The translations under genes were made by a program, and so were the position numbers. The notes below the pieces were generated by a model. That model saw nothing but the letters and a program-made list of their open reading frames with translations, searched no databases and was not told the origin of the DNA. Of a stretch of DNA of 8,742 bases, positions 1 to 7,519 are shown in pieces. Each line of letters opens with the position of its first letter. Positions within the stretch are counted from its first letter, which is position 1. Source of the DNA: an uncultured Chromatiaceae bacterium (lineage in GTDB: Bacteria; Pseudomonadota; Gammaproteobacteria; Enterobacterales; Alteromonadaceae); NCBI GenBank assembly GCA_946482325.1, contig CAMLRA010000169.1, forward strand, positions 1-8,742, read 5' to 3'.

Positions 1-1112
1 TCCAGGATCACCTTGTGATATTTACCGCGGCTCCAGGGCTGACCTTGCCACGGCAGGTGCAAATCGCCCTGCATGAAACTGCAATTGCTATAACCATTCA
101 ATGCTGCGTTAGCGGTGGCGCGTTGCACCATATTGGCCACACCTTCGACACCGGTAACTTGTGTAACTAACGGCGCAACTGCCAGACTAAAATTACCGAT
201 ACCGCAATACAAATCAAGCACTTGATCAGACTTTTCTGGCATAAGCCATGCGATCGCCTGCGCCACCATCGCCTGATTCACTGACGCATTGACCTGAATA
301 AAATCGGTGGCGTCAAATTGCAGCCGCTGACCGGACGCCAGCCGGTATTCCGGTTGTGGTGTGTCCGGTTGCCAGGCAATAAATTCGTCGCTTTGCGGCT
401 CGCCAATCCACCAGGCTTCCGGCCAGGCCGCTTTTAGCAGGGCTTTATCTGTATCAGCCAGCGGTTTGATATGACGGATCACGATAAAAGCCTGACCATC
501 CGCATCCAACACTTCCGCATGGGTAATAGCACTACCATGTTGCAACAGTGGCAATGTCGCACGCAGCACCGACAACACCGGTGCGATGACCGGGCTTAAC
601 ACCATACAATGCGGGATATCAAGAATCTCTTTGCTGCCGGCATGGCGAAAGCCGACCTGAAACTGCCGGCTGTTTTTGTCATACCAGACGCCAATCCGCG
701 CTTTACGCCGATAACCACTGCTGTCGGCTGACAAGGCGGCTTGCCAGGGCAATGCCGTCAGCTTCAACTGATGGGCCAGCAAGCCGGCCACGGCTTGTTG
801 TTTGAGCTGAAGTGCCGCATCAGGTGCCACAAACTGCAACTGACAACCGCCACACTGAGCGGCCGACGGACATAGCGGCTTCACTCGTGCTGCTGCCGGC
901 TTCAGCACTTTTTGTACTACAGCGCGGCTGTAGTCTTTTTTCTGTTCAGTGATCCGGCACTGCACTTGTTCACCCGGCAACGCCGCTTCGACAAAACAAA
1001 TCTTGCCCTGATGGCTGCTAATGCCCTGCGCTTCATGATCCCAGCGTTGGACGTCTAAGATAGCGTGTTGAGGCAAATTGGTTTTTTTCTTTGTCTGATA
1101 GATGCTTACCAT
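1..1112 (-). CDS. rlmD: 23S rRNA (uracil-1939-C5)-methyltransferase RlmD, 3' end cut off by window
   Basis: The open frame starts at ATG 1112 and runs out of the window at base 1 after 370 codons; E. coli RlmD is about 433 residues, so roughly the last 60 are missing. The enzyme is known to methylate U1939 of 23S rRNA using SAM. A TRAM-type RNA-binding domain fits residues about 12-70. The [4Fe-4S] ligands are present as Cys81, Cys87 and Cys90 (CPSAAQCGGC) and Cys169, nearly the same numbering as E. coli. The SAM-binding motif VLDLYCGIGNFSL lies at 298-310. The frame leaves the window inside VILD, the start of the family's ILDPPR motif; the catalytic Cys would lie beyond the edge. The ribosome binding site is weak (ACGGAAT just before the ATG). 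The gene is divergent from barA, as in E. coli, where relA follows rlmD. There are no frameshifts in the visible part. Confidence 0.95.
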   Translation of the reverse strand, partial: MVSIYQTKKKTNLPQHAILDVQRWDHEAQGISSHQGKICFVEAALPGEQVQCRITEQKKDYSRAVVQKVLKPAAARVKPLCPSAAQCGGCQLQFVAPDAALQLKQQAVAGLLAHQLKLTALPWQAALSADSSGYRRKARIGVWYDKNSRQFQVGFRHAGSKEILDIPHCMVLSPVIAPVLSVLRATLPLLQHGSAITHAEVLDADGQAFIVIRHIKPLADTDKALLKAAWPEAWWIGEPQSDEFIAWQPDTPQPEYRLASGQRLQFDATDFIQVNASVNQAMVAQAIAWLMPEKSDQVLDLYCGIGNFSLAVAPLVTQVTGVEGVANMVQRATANAALNGYSNCSFMQGDLHLPWQGQPWSRGKYHKVIL

Positions 1113-1226
1113 AAATTCCGTTCGGGCCTTGCCTTTACTGTTCTGCCGTTTGCACCTGGAAAACCGCATAGGTTTTTGCCGGGTGTTATGTCATGATAAA
1201 TAACCGATAGCCCATTGTAGCAAGCA
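1113..1226. promoter_or_regulatory. Divergent intergenic region between rlmD and barA
   Basis: This 114-bp spacer must hold the promoters of both genes unless transcription enters from outside. No strong sigma70 promoter is visible. For rlmD (minus strand) the best pair is ATGACA (1194-1189), an 18-bp spacer and TATGCG (1170-1165), which matches the -35 well and the -10 poorly. For barA (plus strand) TTGCCG at 1176-1181 followed by TAAATA at 1197-1202 has only a 15-bp spacer. The middle of the region is occupied by an imperfect inverted repeat, listed separately. Confidence 0.3.
1152..1186 (+). repeat. Imperfect inverted repeat / stem-loop upstream of barA
   Basis: AAAACC (1160-1165) pairs with GGTTTT (1171-1176) around a 5-base loop, GCATA. 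After a 2-base bulge (TG, 1177-1178) the stem continues with GG/CC and CACC (1153-1156)/GGTG (1182-1185). Two G-T pairs (1157 with 1181, 1152 with 1186) bring it to about 14 pairs. These wobble pairs form only in plus-strand RNA; in minus-strand RNA they are A-C mismatches. So if it acts as RNA, the barA leader is the likelier host. It could equally be a protein-binding operator. No T-tract gives it clear terminator character. Confidence 0.45.
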
Positions 1227-4046
1227 GTGCCCCAGATGACGAAAATTGCTTTACGCGATTGGATCCTGTTAATTACTTTGTTGCCGACTTTTTTGGCCAG
1301 TGCCGGTCTTGGCGGTTATTTCAGTTACGTGCGATACGCCGATTTATCGCGTTATCTGGCCGATCAGGCAGCAAACATCGCCGAACCTCTGGCCATCGCC
1401 TCGGCTTATGGCCTGCTTCAGCAGGACAAAGCTTATCTGCAGCGTTTATTGGACGTGAGTCACCGTAAAAATTCCCCGCTGGTGCGTACCATCGCTATTT
1501 TCGATCACCAGCATCAACTGGTCGCCAGTTCCAACCTGCACAAAGACTTCGCTGAACTGCGCTTAAACAAAGACAGCGCATTGCCTGATTTACCGCAGCT
1601 CAGCCAGCAGGATAATTACCTGCTGATCCGCGCTCCGATTCAACTGGAACTGAGCGAAATTCAGGCGTTGGCTCTCAGTGCCCGCGGGAATGACAACCAA
1701 ACCGCCGTGTTATTGCGCACAGAAGGCCGCCTCGGTTATGTACTGGTGCAAGTGGATAAAGATAAAGTAATGCTGGCGCAGCAAAGTTCATTGCTGGTCA
1801 CCGCCTTGCTGGTGCTGTTATCCCTGAGCCTGGCATTGATGCTGAGCCTGCGTTTACTCGGTAAACTCAGTCAGCCACTACAACAGCTGCTGGCGCAGAT
1901 TGAACGCCTGGCTGAAGGCCGTTTTGAAAAGCATCTGGAGCAACCATTTATCGGTGAGTTTGACCTGATGCGCCTTGGTGTGAATCAGCTAGCCAATGAA
2001 CTGAAGCACTATAAAGATGAGATGCAGCACACCGTTGATCAGTCCACCAGCGACTTAATCCAGACGATGGAGCAGCTGGAAATGCAAAACGTGGCGCTGG
2101 ATATGGCACGGCGCAAAGCGCAGGACGATAACAAACTGAAGTCGGAATTCCTCGCCAAAATGAGCCACGAACTGCGCACCCCACTGAACGGCGTGTTGGG
2201 CTTTACCCGGCAATTACTAAAGACGCAACTCACACACCATCAGCAGGATTACCTCAATACCATCCAGAAATCAGCCAACAGCCTGCTGTCGCTGGTAAAC
2301 GACGTGCTGGATTATGCCAAACTGGAAGAAGGCCGCATGCCAATAAATCCGGAACCCTTTTCCATCCGCGATTTAGTGCACGATGCCGTCGAACTGCTGG
2401 CGGTGAACGCTTTTGACAAACAACTCGAGCTGGCCCTGCAAATAGATGCGGAGGTGCCGGATGCGCTGATTGGCGACCCGCTGCGTATCAATCAGGTGTT
2501 GATGAATATCGCCGGCAACGCGATTAAATTCACCGAACACGGCAGTATTGTGATCAGGCTGCAGCATCAGCCAACCAATGACGACAAAGTCCTGCTGCAT
2601 TTTGAAATTCAGGACACTGGCATCGGCATCGCCCCGGCGCAGCAGGAACAACTATTTCATGGCTTTGCTCAGGCCGACGGTAGCATCGGCCGCCGTTATG
2701 GCGGCACCGGGCTTGGCCTGATTATTTCGCAGCGGCTGGTCGAAGCCATGGGCGGTCAGATTGGTTTTCACAGTAAAGCAGGCGAAGGGTCCACCTTCTG
2801 GTTCAGTGTATCGCTTTCGGCGCATCACCTGAATGTCAGTGAACCTTTGCCGGTGCAGTTACTGCGGCAAAAAACCGTGTTATATCTGGAGCCACAGCAA
2901 CATTCGCGTGAATCTACGCTCAGCTTGCTCAACAGCTGGGGGCTCAGAGTATCTGCTTGCGCCACGCCAGCCCAATTGCAACAGGCGTTGGCACAACAAG
3001 ATCAGTTTGATATCGCGCTGATTGGCCGCACGGTCTCGCTGGACCAGCTCAATCCGATTGTCGAGCTGATCCGGCAAATCAAACCGCATTGCCAATATTT
3101 GTATCTGCTGGTCAATTCACTGTCGCCCAATTTGCGTGAAGCTCTGCTGCAAAGCGGCGCTCAGGCGTGCCTCGCCAAGCCGGCGCACCAGCGTAAACTG
3201 GCGGCGACGTTGGCACGGCCATACAATCAGCAGCAAGTGGTGGCTATGCCTTCCCCCAGTCAGCCAAAAGCGCGGTTGCGGGTCCTGACGGTCGATGACA
3301 ACGAAGCTAATTTAAAACTGATTAATGCGCTGCTTGGTGAGCTGGTGGAAACAGTCGATTCAGCGACCCAGGGCGCGGAAGCCTGGCAACTGGCATCACA
3401 CGCGCATTACGACGTCATTTTCATGGACATCAATATGCCGGTGATGGACGGCGTCACCGCATGCCAGCGTATTCAGCAAAGTTCACTGAACGAAGAAACG
3501 CCAATCATTGCGGTGACAGCCCATACCCTGCCCGGGGAGCGCGAGCGTTTACTGAATCTGGGGTTCTGTGAATTTTTGAGTAAACCGCTGGATGAACAAA
3601 TGCTGCAGTACGCGTTAAAAGAATGCTGCCCGGCGTTCAGCCTGCCACAGCTCAGCACTGTGTTCACACCACAAACTCAGTCCGTCGCAATTCCGGCGCT
3701 ACCGCAAAGCCGCCATGTTGACTGGGAACTGGCGTTACAACGGGCGGCGGGCAAAACCGAACTGGCGCGGGACATGCTTCAGCTGCTGCTGGCAAGTCTG
3801 CCGCAGACCCTGGCGGATTTAGAAAAATACCGTGAGAGTAATCAAAAAGAAGCGTTGATCCAGCTGGTACATAAGCTACACGGCGCCACTTGTTATACCG
3901 GTGTGCCGCATATCAAAGCGCTCAGTGAAACTATTGAAACGCAGCTGAAAACCGGCGCCAGTCTGTTGCAGCTGGAACCTGAACTGTTTGATTTAGCCGA
4001 TCAGCTGCAGGATTTACTGGCTGAATCCCAGCAGTGGAATTTCTGA
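1227..4046 (+). CDS. barA: Hybrid sensor histidine kinase BarA (BarA/UvrY-type two-component system)
   Basis: This is an inner-membrane tripartite kinase that in E. coli phosphorylates UvrY and so drives the Csr small RNAs. Numbering is from GTG 1227: TM1 about 12-33, periplasmic sensor region 34-185, TM2 187-211, HAMP about 209-262, then a helical linker. The HisKA domain has the H-box His314 (KMSHELRTP). The ATPase domain has the N-box Asn431, DTGIGI (463-468) and GGTGLGL (492-498). A degenerate receiver (about 547-664) is followed by a true receiver with phospho-acceptor Asp734 (FMDINMP) and Lys786. The C-terminal HPt domain has His882 (HKLHG). The length of 939 residues compares with 918 in E. 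coli. The start is uncertain: ATG 1236 gives MTKIALRD, which aligns with the E. coli N-terminus (MTNYSLRA), and is my preferred start. Neither start has a clear Shine-Dalgarno sequence. The gene converges on acpS. Confidence 0.96.
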   Translation: MPQMTKIALRDWILLITLLPTFLASAGLGGYFSYVRYADLSRYLADQAANIAEPLAIASAYGLLQQDKAYLQRLLDVSHRKNSPLVRTIAIFDHQHQLVASSNLHKDFAELRLNKDSALPDLPQLSQQDNYLLIRAPIQLELSEIQALALSARGNDNQTAVLLRTEGRLGYVLVQVDKDKVMLAQQSSLLVTALLVLLSLSLALMLSLRLLGKLSQPLQQLLAQIERLAEGRFEKHLEQPFIGEFDLMRLGVNQLANELKHYKDEMQHTVDQSTSDLIQTMEQLEMQNVALDMARRKAQDDNKLKSEFLAKMSHELRTPLNGVLGFTRQLLKTQLTHHQQDYLNTIQKSANSLLSLVNDVLDYAKLEEGRMPINPEPFSIRDLVHDAVELLAVNAFDKQLELALQIDAEVPDALIGDPLRINQVLMNIAGNAIKFTEHGSIVIRLQHQPTNDDKVLLHFEIQDTGIGIAPAQQEQLFHGFAQADGSIGRRYGGTGLGLIISQRLVEAMGGQIGFHSKAGEGSTFWFSVSLSAHHLNVSEPLPVQLLRQKTVLYLEPQQHSRESTLSLLNSWGLRVSACATPAQLQQALAQQDQFDIALIGRTVSLDQLNPIVELIRQIKPHCQYLYLLVNSLSPNLREALLQSGAQACLAKPAHQRKLAATLARPYNQQQVVAMPSPSQPKARLRVLTVDDNEANLKLINALLGELVETVDSATQGAEAWQLASHAHYDVIFMDINMPVMDGVTACQRIQQSSLNEETPIIAVTAHTLPGERERLLNLGFCEFLSKPLDEQMLQYALKECCPAFSLPQLSTVFTPQTQSVAIPALPQSRHVDWELALQRAAGKTELARDMLQLLLASLPQTLADLEKYRESNQKEALIQLVHKLHGATCYTGVPHIKALSETIETQLKTGASLLQLEPELFDLADQLQDLLAESQQWNF

Positions 4047-4086
4047 GCCTGGCATTGCTGAGACAGGAGTATCGAGTCTGGCTCAG
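4043..4086. terminator. Inverted repeat spanning the barA and acpS stop codons, possible bidirectional terminator
   Basis: CTGAGCC (4043-4049) and GGCTCAG (4080-4086) form a perfect 7-bp inverted repeat. The left arm contains the barA TGA (4044-4046) and the right arm contains the acpS TGA (4085-4083 on the minus strand). Inside the 30-base interval, AGAC (4061-4064) can pair with GTCT (4076-4079), directly continuing the right side of the stem with an 11-base bulge on the left. The position between two convergent genes suits transcription termination. However, neither side has a T-tract, so this is a weak candidate. Confidence 0.25.
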
Positions 4087-4460
4087 GATTCCAGAATCAC
4101 CGTAGCCATTGCAAAAGCCTGCTCGTCGCTGATAGACAACCAGGTGTGACGTAAACCCAGGCTGGCGGCCAGTTCGGCCGCGGCGCCGGTCAGTTCCAGC
4201 ACCGGGCGTCCCGCTTCGTCATTGCGGGTATTAAAATGCTGAAACGAAATGCCGCGGCCGATGCCGGTCCCTAAGGCTTTCGCTGCCGCTTCTTTGGCGG
4301 CAAAACGCTTGGCGAAATAACGCGCCGGCTGGGCATGCGCGGCATAAATAACCTGCTCTTCAGCCGTCAGCACCCGTTGGATCAACCGCGGTGAACGCGC
4401 CAGGCTTTGTTCAATCCGGCTGATCTCCACGATGTCCGTGCCAAGGCCAAGAATTGCCAT
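4083..4460 (-). CDS. acpS: Holo-[acyl-carrier-protein] synthase AcpS
   Basis: AcpS is known to transfer the 4'-phosphopantetheine group of CoA to a serine of apo-ACP, making the active carrier for fatty acid and lipid synthesis in the cytoplasm. The 125 residues match the usual length (E. coli 126). The N-terminal GTDIVEI motif carries the metal-binding Asp9, and FAAKEAAAKALGTG (53-66) carries Glu57; together these are the family's Mg-binding pair. WLSISDE (107-113) near the C-terminus is also typical. The start ATG at 4460 overlaps the pdxJ stop in a TGATG arrangement. GAGGCG lies about 10 bases upstream, within the pdxJ end, as a ribosome binding site, so translational coupling to pdxJ is likely. 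It is the last gene of the operon and converges on barA. Confidence 0.97.
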   Translation of the reverse strand: MAILGLGTDIVEISRIEQSLARSPRLIQRVLTAEEQVIYAAHAQPARYFAKRFAAKEAAAKALGTGIGRGISFQHFNTRNDEAGRPVLELTGAAAELAASLGLRHTWLSISDEQAFAMATVILES

Positions 4461-5191
4461 CAGCGACGCGCCTCGACCATCAGCCGTTTCATTTCTGCAA
4501 CTGCAGGACCCAGGCCGGTGAAAATCGCCTGGGCAATAATGGCATGGCCGATATTCAATTCATGCATTTGTGGAATGGCCGCAATAGGTTGCACATTGTG
4601 TACATGTAAACCATGACCAGCGTTAACGATTAATCCCAGCGACGCGGCATATTCAGCGGCACTGCGGATACGTTCCAGTTCGGCTTTTTGCTGTTTCGGG
4701 CAAGTGGCATCGGCATAAGCGCCGGTGTGAATTTCGATATAAGGCGCGCCGCTACGGGCCGCGGCTTCAATCTGCTTGTGGTCAGCGTCGATAAACAACG
4801 ACACCAGGATGTTGTTGCTGCTGAGCTCATCCACTGCTGTTTTGATGCGGTCAAACTGGCCGGCAATTTCTAACCCGCCTTCAGTGGTCAGTTCCTGGCG
4901 TTTTTCCGGCACCAGACAACAAAAATGTGGCTTTAGCTCGAGCGCAATACGCAGCATTTCATCAGTCAGGCCCATTTCGAAATTCAGCCGGGTCTGAATA
5001 GTCTGACGTAGTAAAAACACGTCGCGGTCCTGAATGTGGCGGCGGTCTTCACGTAAATGCACAGTGATACCATCGGCGCCATATTGTTCGGCCAATAAAG
5101 CGGCGTGCACAGGCTCCGGATATTGACTGCCACGCGCCTGACGCACGGTGGCCACGTGGTCGATGTTAACGCCTAAATAAATCGGTTGCAT
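4460..5191 (-). CDS. pdxJ: Pyridoxine 5'-phosphate synthase PdxJ
   Basis: PdxJ is known to condense 1-deoxy-D-xylulose 5-phosphate with 3-amino-2-oxopropyl phosphate (made via PdxA) to give pyridoxine 5'-phosphate, the ring-closing step of the DXP-dependent vitamin B6 pathway. The protein is 243 residues, the same length as in E. coli. Its key residues sit at the same positions: His45 in GITVHLRED, Glu72 in NFEMG and His193 in [22 protein letters not shown] opens the TIM barrel (6-21). ATG 5191 has a good ribosome binding site, CGGAG, with about 5 bases of spacing. It follows recO after a 34-bp gap and overlaps acpS by one base. The recO-pdxJ-acpS order is also that of E. coli. Confidence 0.98.
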   Translation of the reverse strand: MQPIYLGVNIDHVATVRQARGSQYPEPVHAALLAEQYGADGITVHLREDRRHIQDRDVFLLRQTIQTRLNFEMGLTDEMLRIALELKPHFCCLVPEKRQELTTEGGLEIAGQFDRIKTAVDELSSNNILVSLFIDADHKQIEAAARSGAPYIEIHTGAYADATCPKQQKAELERIRSAAEYAASLGLIVNAGHGLHVHNVQPIAAIPQMHELNIGHAIIAQAIFTGLGPAVAEMKRLMVEARR

Positions 5192-5204
5192 GAATTCTCC
5201 GTGA

Positions 5205-5218
5205 CACGCTAAAGCGTG
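5205..5218. repeat. Short perfect hairpin in the recO-pdxJ gap
   Basis: CACGC (5205-5209) and GCGTG (5214-5218) flank TAAA, giving a 5-bp stem. It fills much of the only gap of more than 10 bases within the lepB-acpS gene run. In the direction of transcription (minus) a run of six T's comes before the stem, not after it, so it is not an intrinsic terminator. It ends a few bases before the pdxJ ribosome binding site and might influence mRNA decay or pdxJ translation. Confidence 0.35.
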
Positions 5219-5225
5219 AAAAAAC

Positions 5226-5930
5226 TCAGTCTTGCCGGAACAGACTGCGGCTATGCAGTGGTGCCGGGCCCAATAATGGCCGCAGCAACTGCCGGTTTAA
5301 TTGTTTGGCGCAGCGTAAACTGCTGCTGTGCCAGTCGCCCTGACTGATAGCGAGCAAATCGGCGCCGAAAAAACCCTGTGGTGCTGCGACAAAACCATAT
5401 TCGTGCTGCCACTGGTAATGACAGTCGCTGCTCAGCAGCTCGCCTTGTGCATCGACACTGCAATCGACCGGCACACCCAGCTCTTGTAACAACAGCAGCT
5501 CGGTCTGGCGCAGCACTTGTTCGAGACCTGCGCGGGCTTGCTCACTGTTGGCAGCCAGCTGCAACGCCCACAAGTTTTGCACGGCGTGCTGATAAATCTC
5601 AAATAACATCTCGGCGAGCATCTGTGCCGGAAACAACCGGCAAATCAGTTCGTTCAGATAAAGCGCACTGAACAGCCACTCTTTTTGCAATGGCAAAGCG
5701 ACTTGCTGCTCTTCAATACGCCGGACGGTTCTGAGCTCACTATGGCCGCTCAGCTCCACCCAACACAAACAAAACAGCGGCCACTGACTTCGGCCGCTGT
5801 GTTTTTTCGCTGGCCGGCGGGCAACAGCCCTGACCCGGCCCTGCCCCGGGATCAACAGATCCAGCAGCAACTTTTGGTCCTGAAAGGCCACGCTGTGCAG
5901 CAAATAGGCTGAAACCGCGTGTCCGCTCAT
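5226..5930 (-). CDS. recO: DNA repair protein RecO
   Basis: RecO is known to work in the RecFOR pathway: with RecR it helps load RecA onto SSB-coated single-stranded DNA at gaps and promotes strand annealing. The 234 residues are close to E. coli RecO (242). An N-terminal OB-fold fits residues 1-80; AYLLHS and [16 protein letters not shown] match the family's first strands. The rest is helical, with [10 protein letters not shown] (91-100) corresponding to the conserved YINELL segment and SRSLFRQ at the C-terminus to SRELFRQ. As in other enterobacterial-type RecO, I see no complete four-cysteine zinc motif. The ATG at 5930 overlaps the era stop by one base (TAATG), so coupling to era is likely; its own ribosome binding site is weak (GAAGA). 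A terminator-like hairpin covers codons 44-53. Sequence conservation is lower than for its neighbours, which is usual for RecO. Confidence 0.93.
   Translation of the reverse strand: MSGHAVSAYLLHSVAFQDQKLLLDLLIPGQGRVRAVARRPAKKHSGRSQWPLFCLCWVELSGHSELRTVRRIEEQQVALPLQKEWLFSALYLNELICRLFPAQMLAEMLFEIYQHAVQNLWALQLAANSEQARAGLEQVLRQTELLLLQELGVPVDCSVDAQGELLSSDCHYQWQHEYGFVAAPQGFFGADLLAISQGDWHSSSLRCAKQLNRQLLRPLLGPAPLHSRSLFRQD
5767..5807. terminator. Terminator-like hairpin inside recO, T-rich tail on both strands
   Basis: ACAGCGGCC (5774-5782) and GGCCGCTGT (5792-5800) form a perfect 9-bp, GC-rich stem with a 9-base loop. On the plus strand (antisense to recO) it is followed by G and six T's (5802-5807), the form of an intrinsic terminator. 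On the minus strand (sense) the stem is followed by TTTGTTTG, a broken T-tract. It lies within recO codons 44-53. Sense-strand termination would normally be suppressed by translating ribosomes. Whether it works is inference. Confidence 0.45.
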
Positions 5931-6847
5931 TAATCTTCGCCGTAACCCAGACTACGCAAGGCGCGTTCATCGTCAGCCCAGCCGGATTTCACTTTGACCC
6001 ACATCTGCAAAAACACTGGCTGTTCAAACAAATCTTCCATGTCTTTACGCGCTTCAGAGGCAATCGTCTTAATACGCTCGCCGGCTTTCCCAATCACCAT
6101 GCGTTTTTGCGTATCGCGTTCAACCAGAATGAGGGCCGCGATGTGGTAGTGTTTTTCTTCCCACTTAAAACGTTCAATTTCGACCGTGACCGAATATGGT
6201 AATTCGTCGCCAAGAAAGCGCATCAGCTTTTCGCGCACGATTTCAGAAGCCATAAACCGCTGCGAACGGTCGGTGATGTAATCTTCCGGGAAGAAAAACT
6301 CGCACGGCGGTAACTGACTGTGCACGATTTCCCGCAGTTTGCTGACATTGGTGCCTTTTTCGGCCGACAAAGGCACAATCTCCAGAAACTGTAGCTGGCT
6401 GCCGAGCCACTGCAGATGCGGCAGCAGTTCTTCTTTGTCTTTGTACAAATCGACTTTGTTGACCGCCAGGATCACCGGTTTTTTCGCCACGATCAGACGG
6501 TTTAACACCATCTGGTCGTCGTCGGTCCAGCGGATACCTTCGACCACAAAGATCACCAGCTCAACATCTAAAATCGAGGTGGCAGCGGCTTTATTCATCA
6601 GCCGGTTAATGGCTCGTTTTTCTTCGCTGTGCAGGCCCGGCGTGTCGACATACACGGTCTGATAGTTACCAACAGTATCGATACCAACAATACGGTGGCG
6701 CGTGGTCTGTGGTTTTTTCGAGGTGATACTGACTTTCTGGCCAATCAGCTGGTTCAGCAGGGTCGATTTACCAACGTTTGGCCGGCCGACGATGGCGACC
6801 AGACCGGCAAAGGTTTCACCGGCGGTTTCTTGTAACAGATCATTCAT
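5930..6847 (-). CDS. era: GTPase Era
   Basis: Era is a known essential GTPase that binds the 3' end of 16S rRNA and acts in 30S subunit maturation, peripherally at the membrane. The 305 residues match the family (E. coli 301). The GTPase motifs are all present: G1 GRPNVGKST (21-29), the switch-I region with TTR (48-50), G3 DTPG (68-71), G4 NKVD (130-133) and G5 SAEKG (161-165). The C-terminal KH domain shows its GKAGERIK loop at 253-260, which recognises rRNA. ATG 6847 lies inside the end of rnc, giving an 8-base overlap, and the stop overlaps the recO start by one base. Its position directly after rnc matches E. coli and fits a shared role of RNase III and Era in rRNA maturation. Confidence 0.98.
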   Translation of the reverse strand: MNDLLQETAGETFAGLVAIVGRPNVGKSTLLNQLIGQKVSITSKKPQTTRHRIVGIDTVGNYQTVYVDTPGLHSEEKRAINRLMNKAAATSILDVELVIFVVEGIRWTDDDQMVLNRLIVAKKPVILAVNKVDLYKDKEELLPHLQWLGSQLQFLEIVPLSAEKGTNVSKLREIVHSQLPPCEFFFPEDYITDRSQRFMASEIVREKLMRFLGDELPYSVTVEIERFKWEEKHYHIAALILVERDTQKRMVIGKAGERIKTIASEARKDMEDLFEQPVFLQMWVKVKSGWADDERALRSLGYGED

Positions 6848-7511
6848 GTTTTAATTGCTCCAGGATGGCCTGAGCACAATCCTGCTCAGCTTTGCGTCTT
6901 GAACTGCCACTGGCCTGCACCGCCTGACGCCCGGCGACTGTACAGCGCACGGTAAAAGTCTGGTCGTGCGCTTCACCCTCGACGGCGACCACTTCATATT
7001 GTGGCAGCGCCAGACGCCGGCCTTGCAGATATTCCTGCAACAAGGTTTTTGAATCTTTTTGTACACCAGGTTCGATACTGTGCAGCCGGCTGCCAAACCA
7101 CTGCAGAATACGCTCTTTGCAGGCTTCAGCACCAGAATCCAGATAAATCGCCCCCAGTACCGCTTCGACCGCATCAGCCTGAATCGATTCCCGCCGAGAC
7201 CCGCCGCTTTTTAACTCTCCGGGGCCTAAGCGTAAATGCTGGGCAATATCGAGCTCGCGGGCGATCTCGGCCAAAGTCACGCCTTTGACCAATGATGCGC
7301 GCATCCGCGTCAAATCACCTTCACGGGTTTTCGGGAAATTCTGGTACAGCGCTTCGGCGATAACCAAACCAAGGATGGCATCGCCGAGGAATTCCAGCCG
7401 TTCGTTATGCTGGGCTTTGCAACTGCGGTGTGTCAGCGCCTGCTCCAGCAAGGCGCTGTTGTGGAACTGATAACCGAGCTTTTTCTCAAGTTTACTTAAA
7501 GGAGGTAACAT
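6840..7511 (-). CDS. rnc: Ribonuclease III
   Basis: RNase III is known to cleave double-stranded RNA, including the rRNA precursor stems and many mRNA leaders. The 223 residues compare with 226 in E. coli. The signature NERLEFLGD (36-44) supplies the acidic residues Glu37, Glu40 and Asp44, and Asp113 with Glu116 completes the metal site. [11 protein letters not shown] (94-104) and RRESI are well conserved. The double-stranded RNA-binding domain covers about 152-221 ([26 protein letters not shown]). ATG 7511 has AAGG about 9-10 bases upstream. Only 8 bases separate it from lepB, so it is probably transcribed with lepB. In E. coli, rnc has its own leader hairpin that RNase III cleaves for autoregulation; no room for one exists here. 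Confidence 0.98.
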   Translation of the reverse strand: MLPPLSKLEKKLGYQFHNSALLEQALTHRSCKAQHNERLEFLGDAILGLVIAEALYQNFPKTREGDLTRMRASLVKGVTLAEIARELDIAQHLRLGPGELKSGGSRRESIQADAVEAVLGAIYLDSGAEACKERILQWFGSRLHSIEPGVQKDSKTLLQEYLQGRRLALPQYEVVAVEGEAHDQTFTVRCTVAGRQAVQASGSSRRKAEQDCAQAILEQLKHE

Positions 7512-7519
7512 TCCCGACC

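Noticed and set aside
5205..5227. Hairpin between recO and pdxJ as an intrinsic terminator
   Set aside because: The T-run precedes the stem in the direction of transcription, and on the opposite strand the stem is followed by A's, so neither direction fits.
5378..5912. Plus-strand open frames opposite recO (5378-5671 and 5685-5912)
   Set aside because: recO is continuous on the minus strand with overlaps fitting the operon. The antisense frames show no family features, and the hairpin at 5774-5800 would cut across the second.
6456..6486. T-run in era (GGTTTTTT region) as a terminator
   Set aside because: The stem in front of it is only about 4-5 bp, and it lies opposite era coding sequence with no sign of another transcript.
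6339..6662. A 107-codon plus-strand open frame opposite era
   Set aside because: Era is complete and clearly recognisable on the other strand. The antisense translation shows no family motifs and reflects the codon pattern of era.
6851..7174. A 107-codon minus-strand open frame within rnc in another reading frame
   Set aside because: It lies wholly within the well-conserved RNase III gene, has no recognisable motif and no ribosome binding site.
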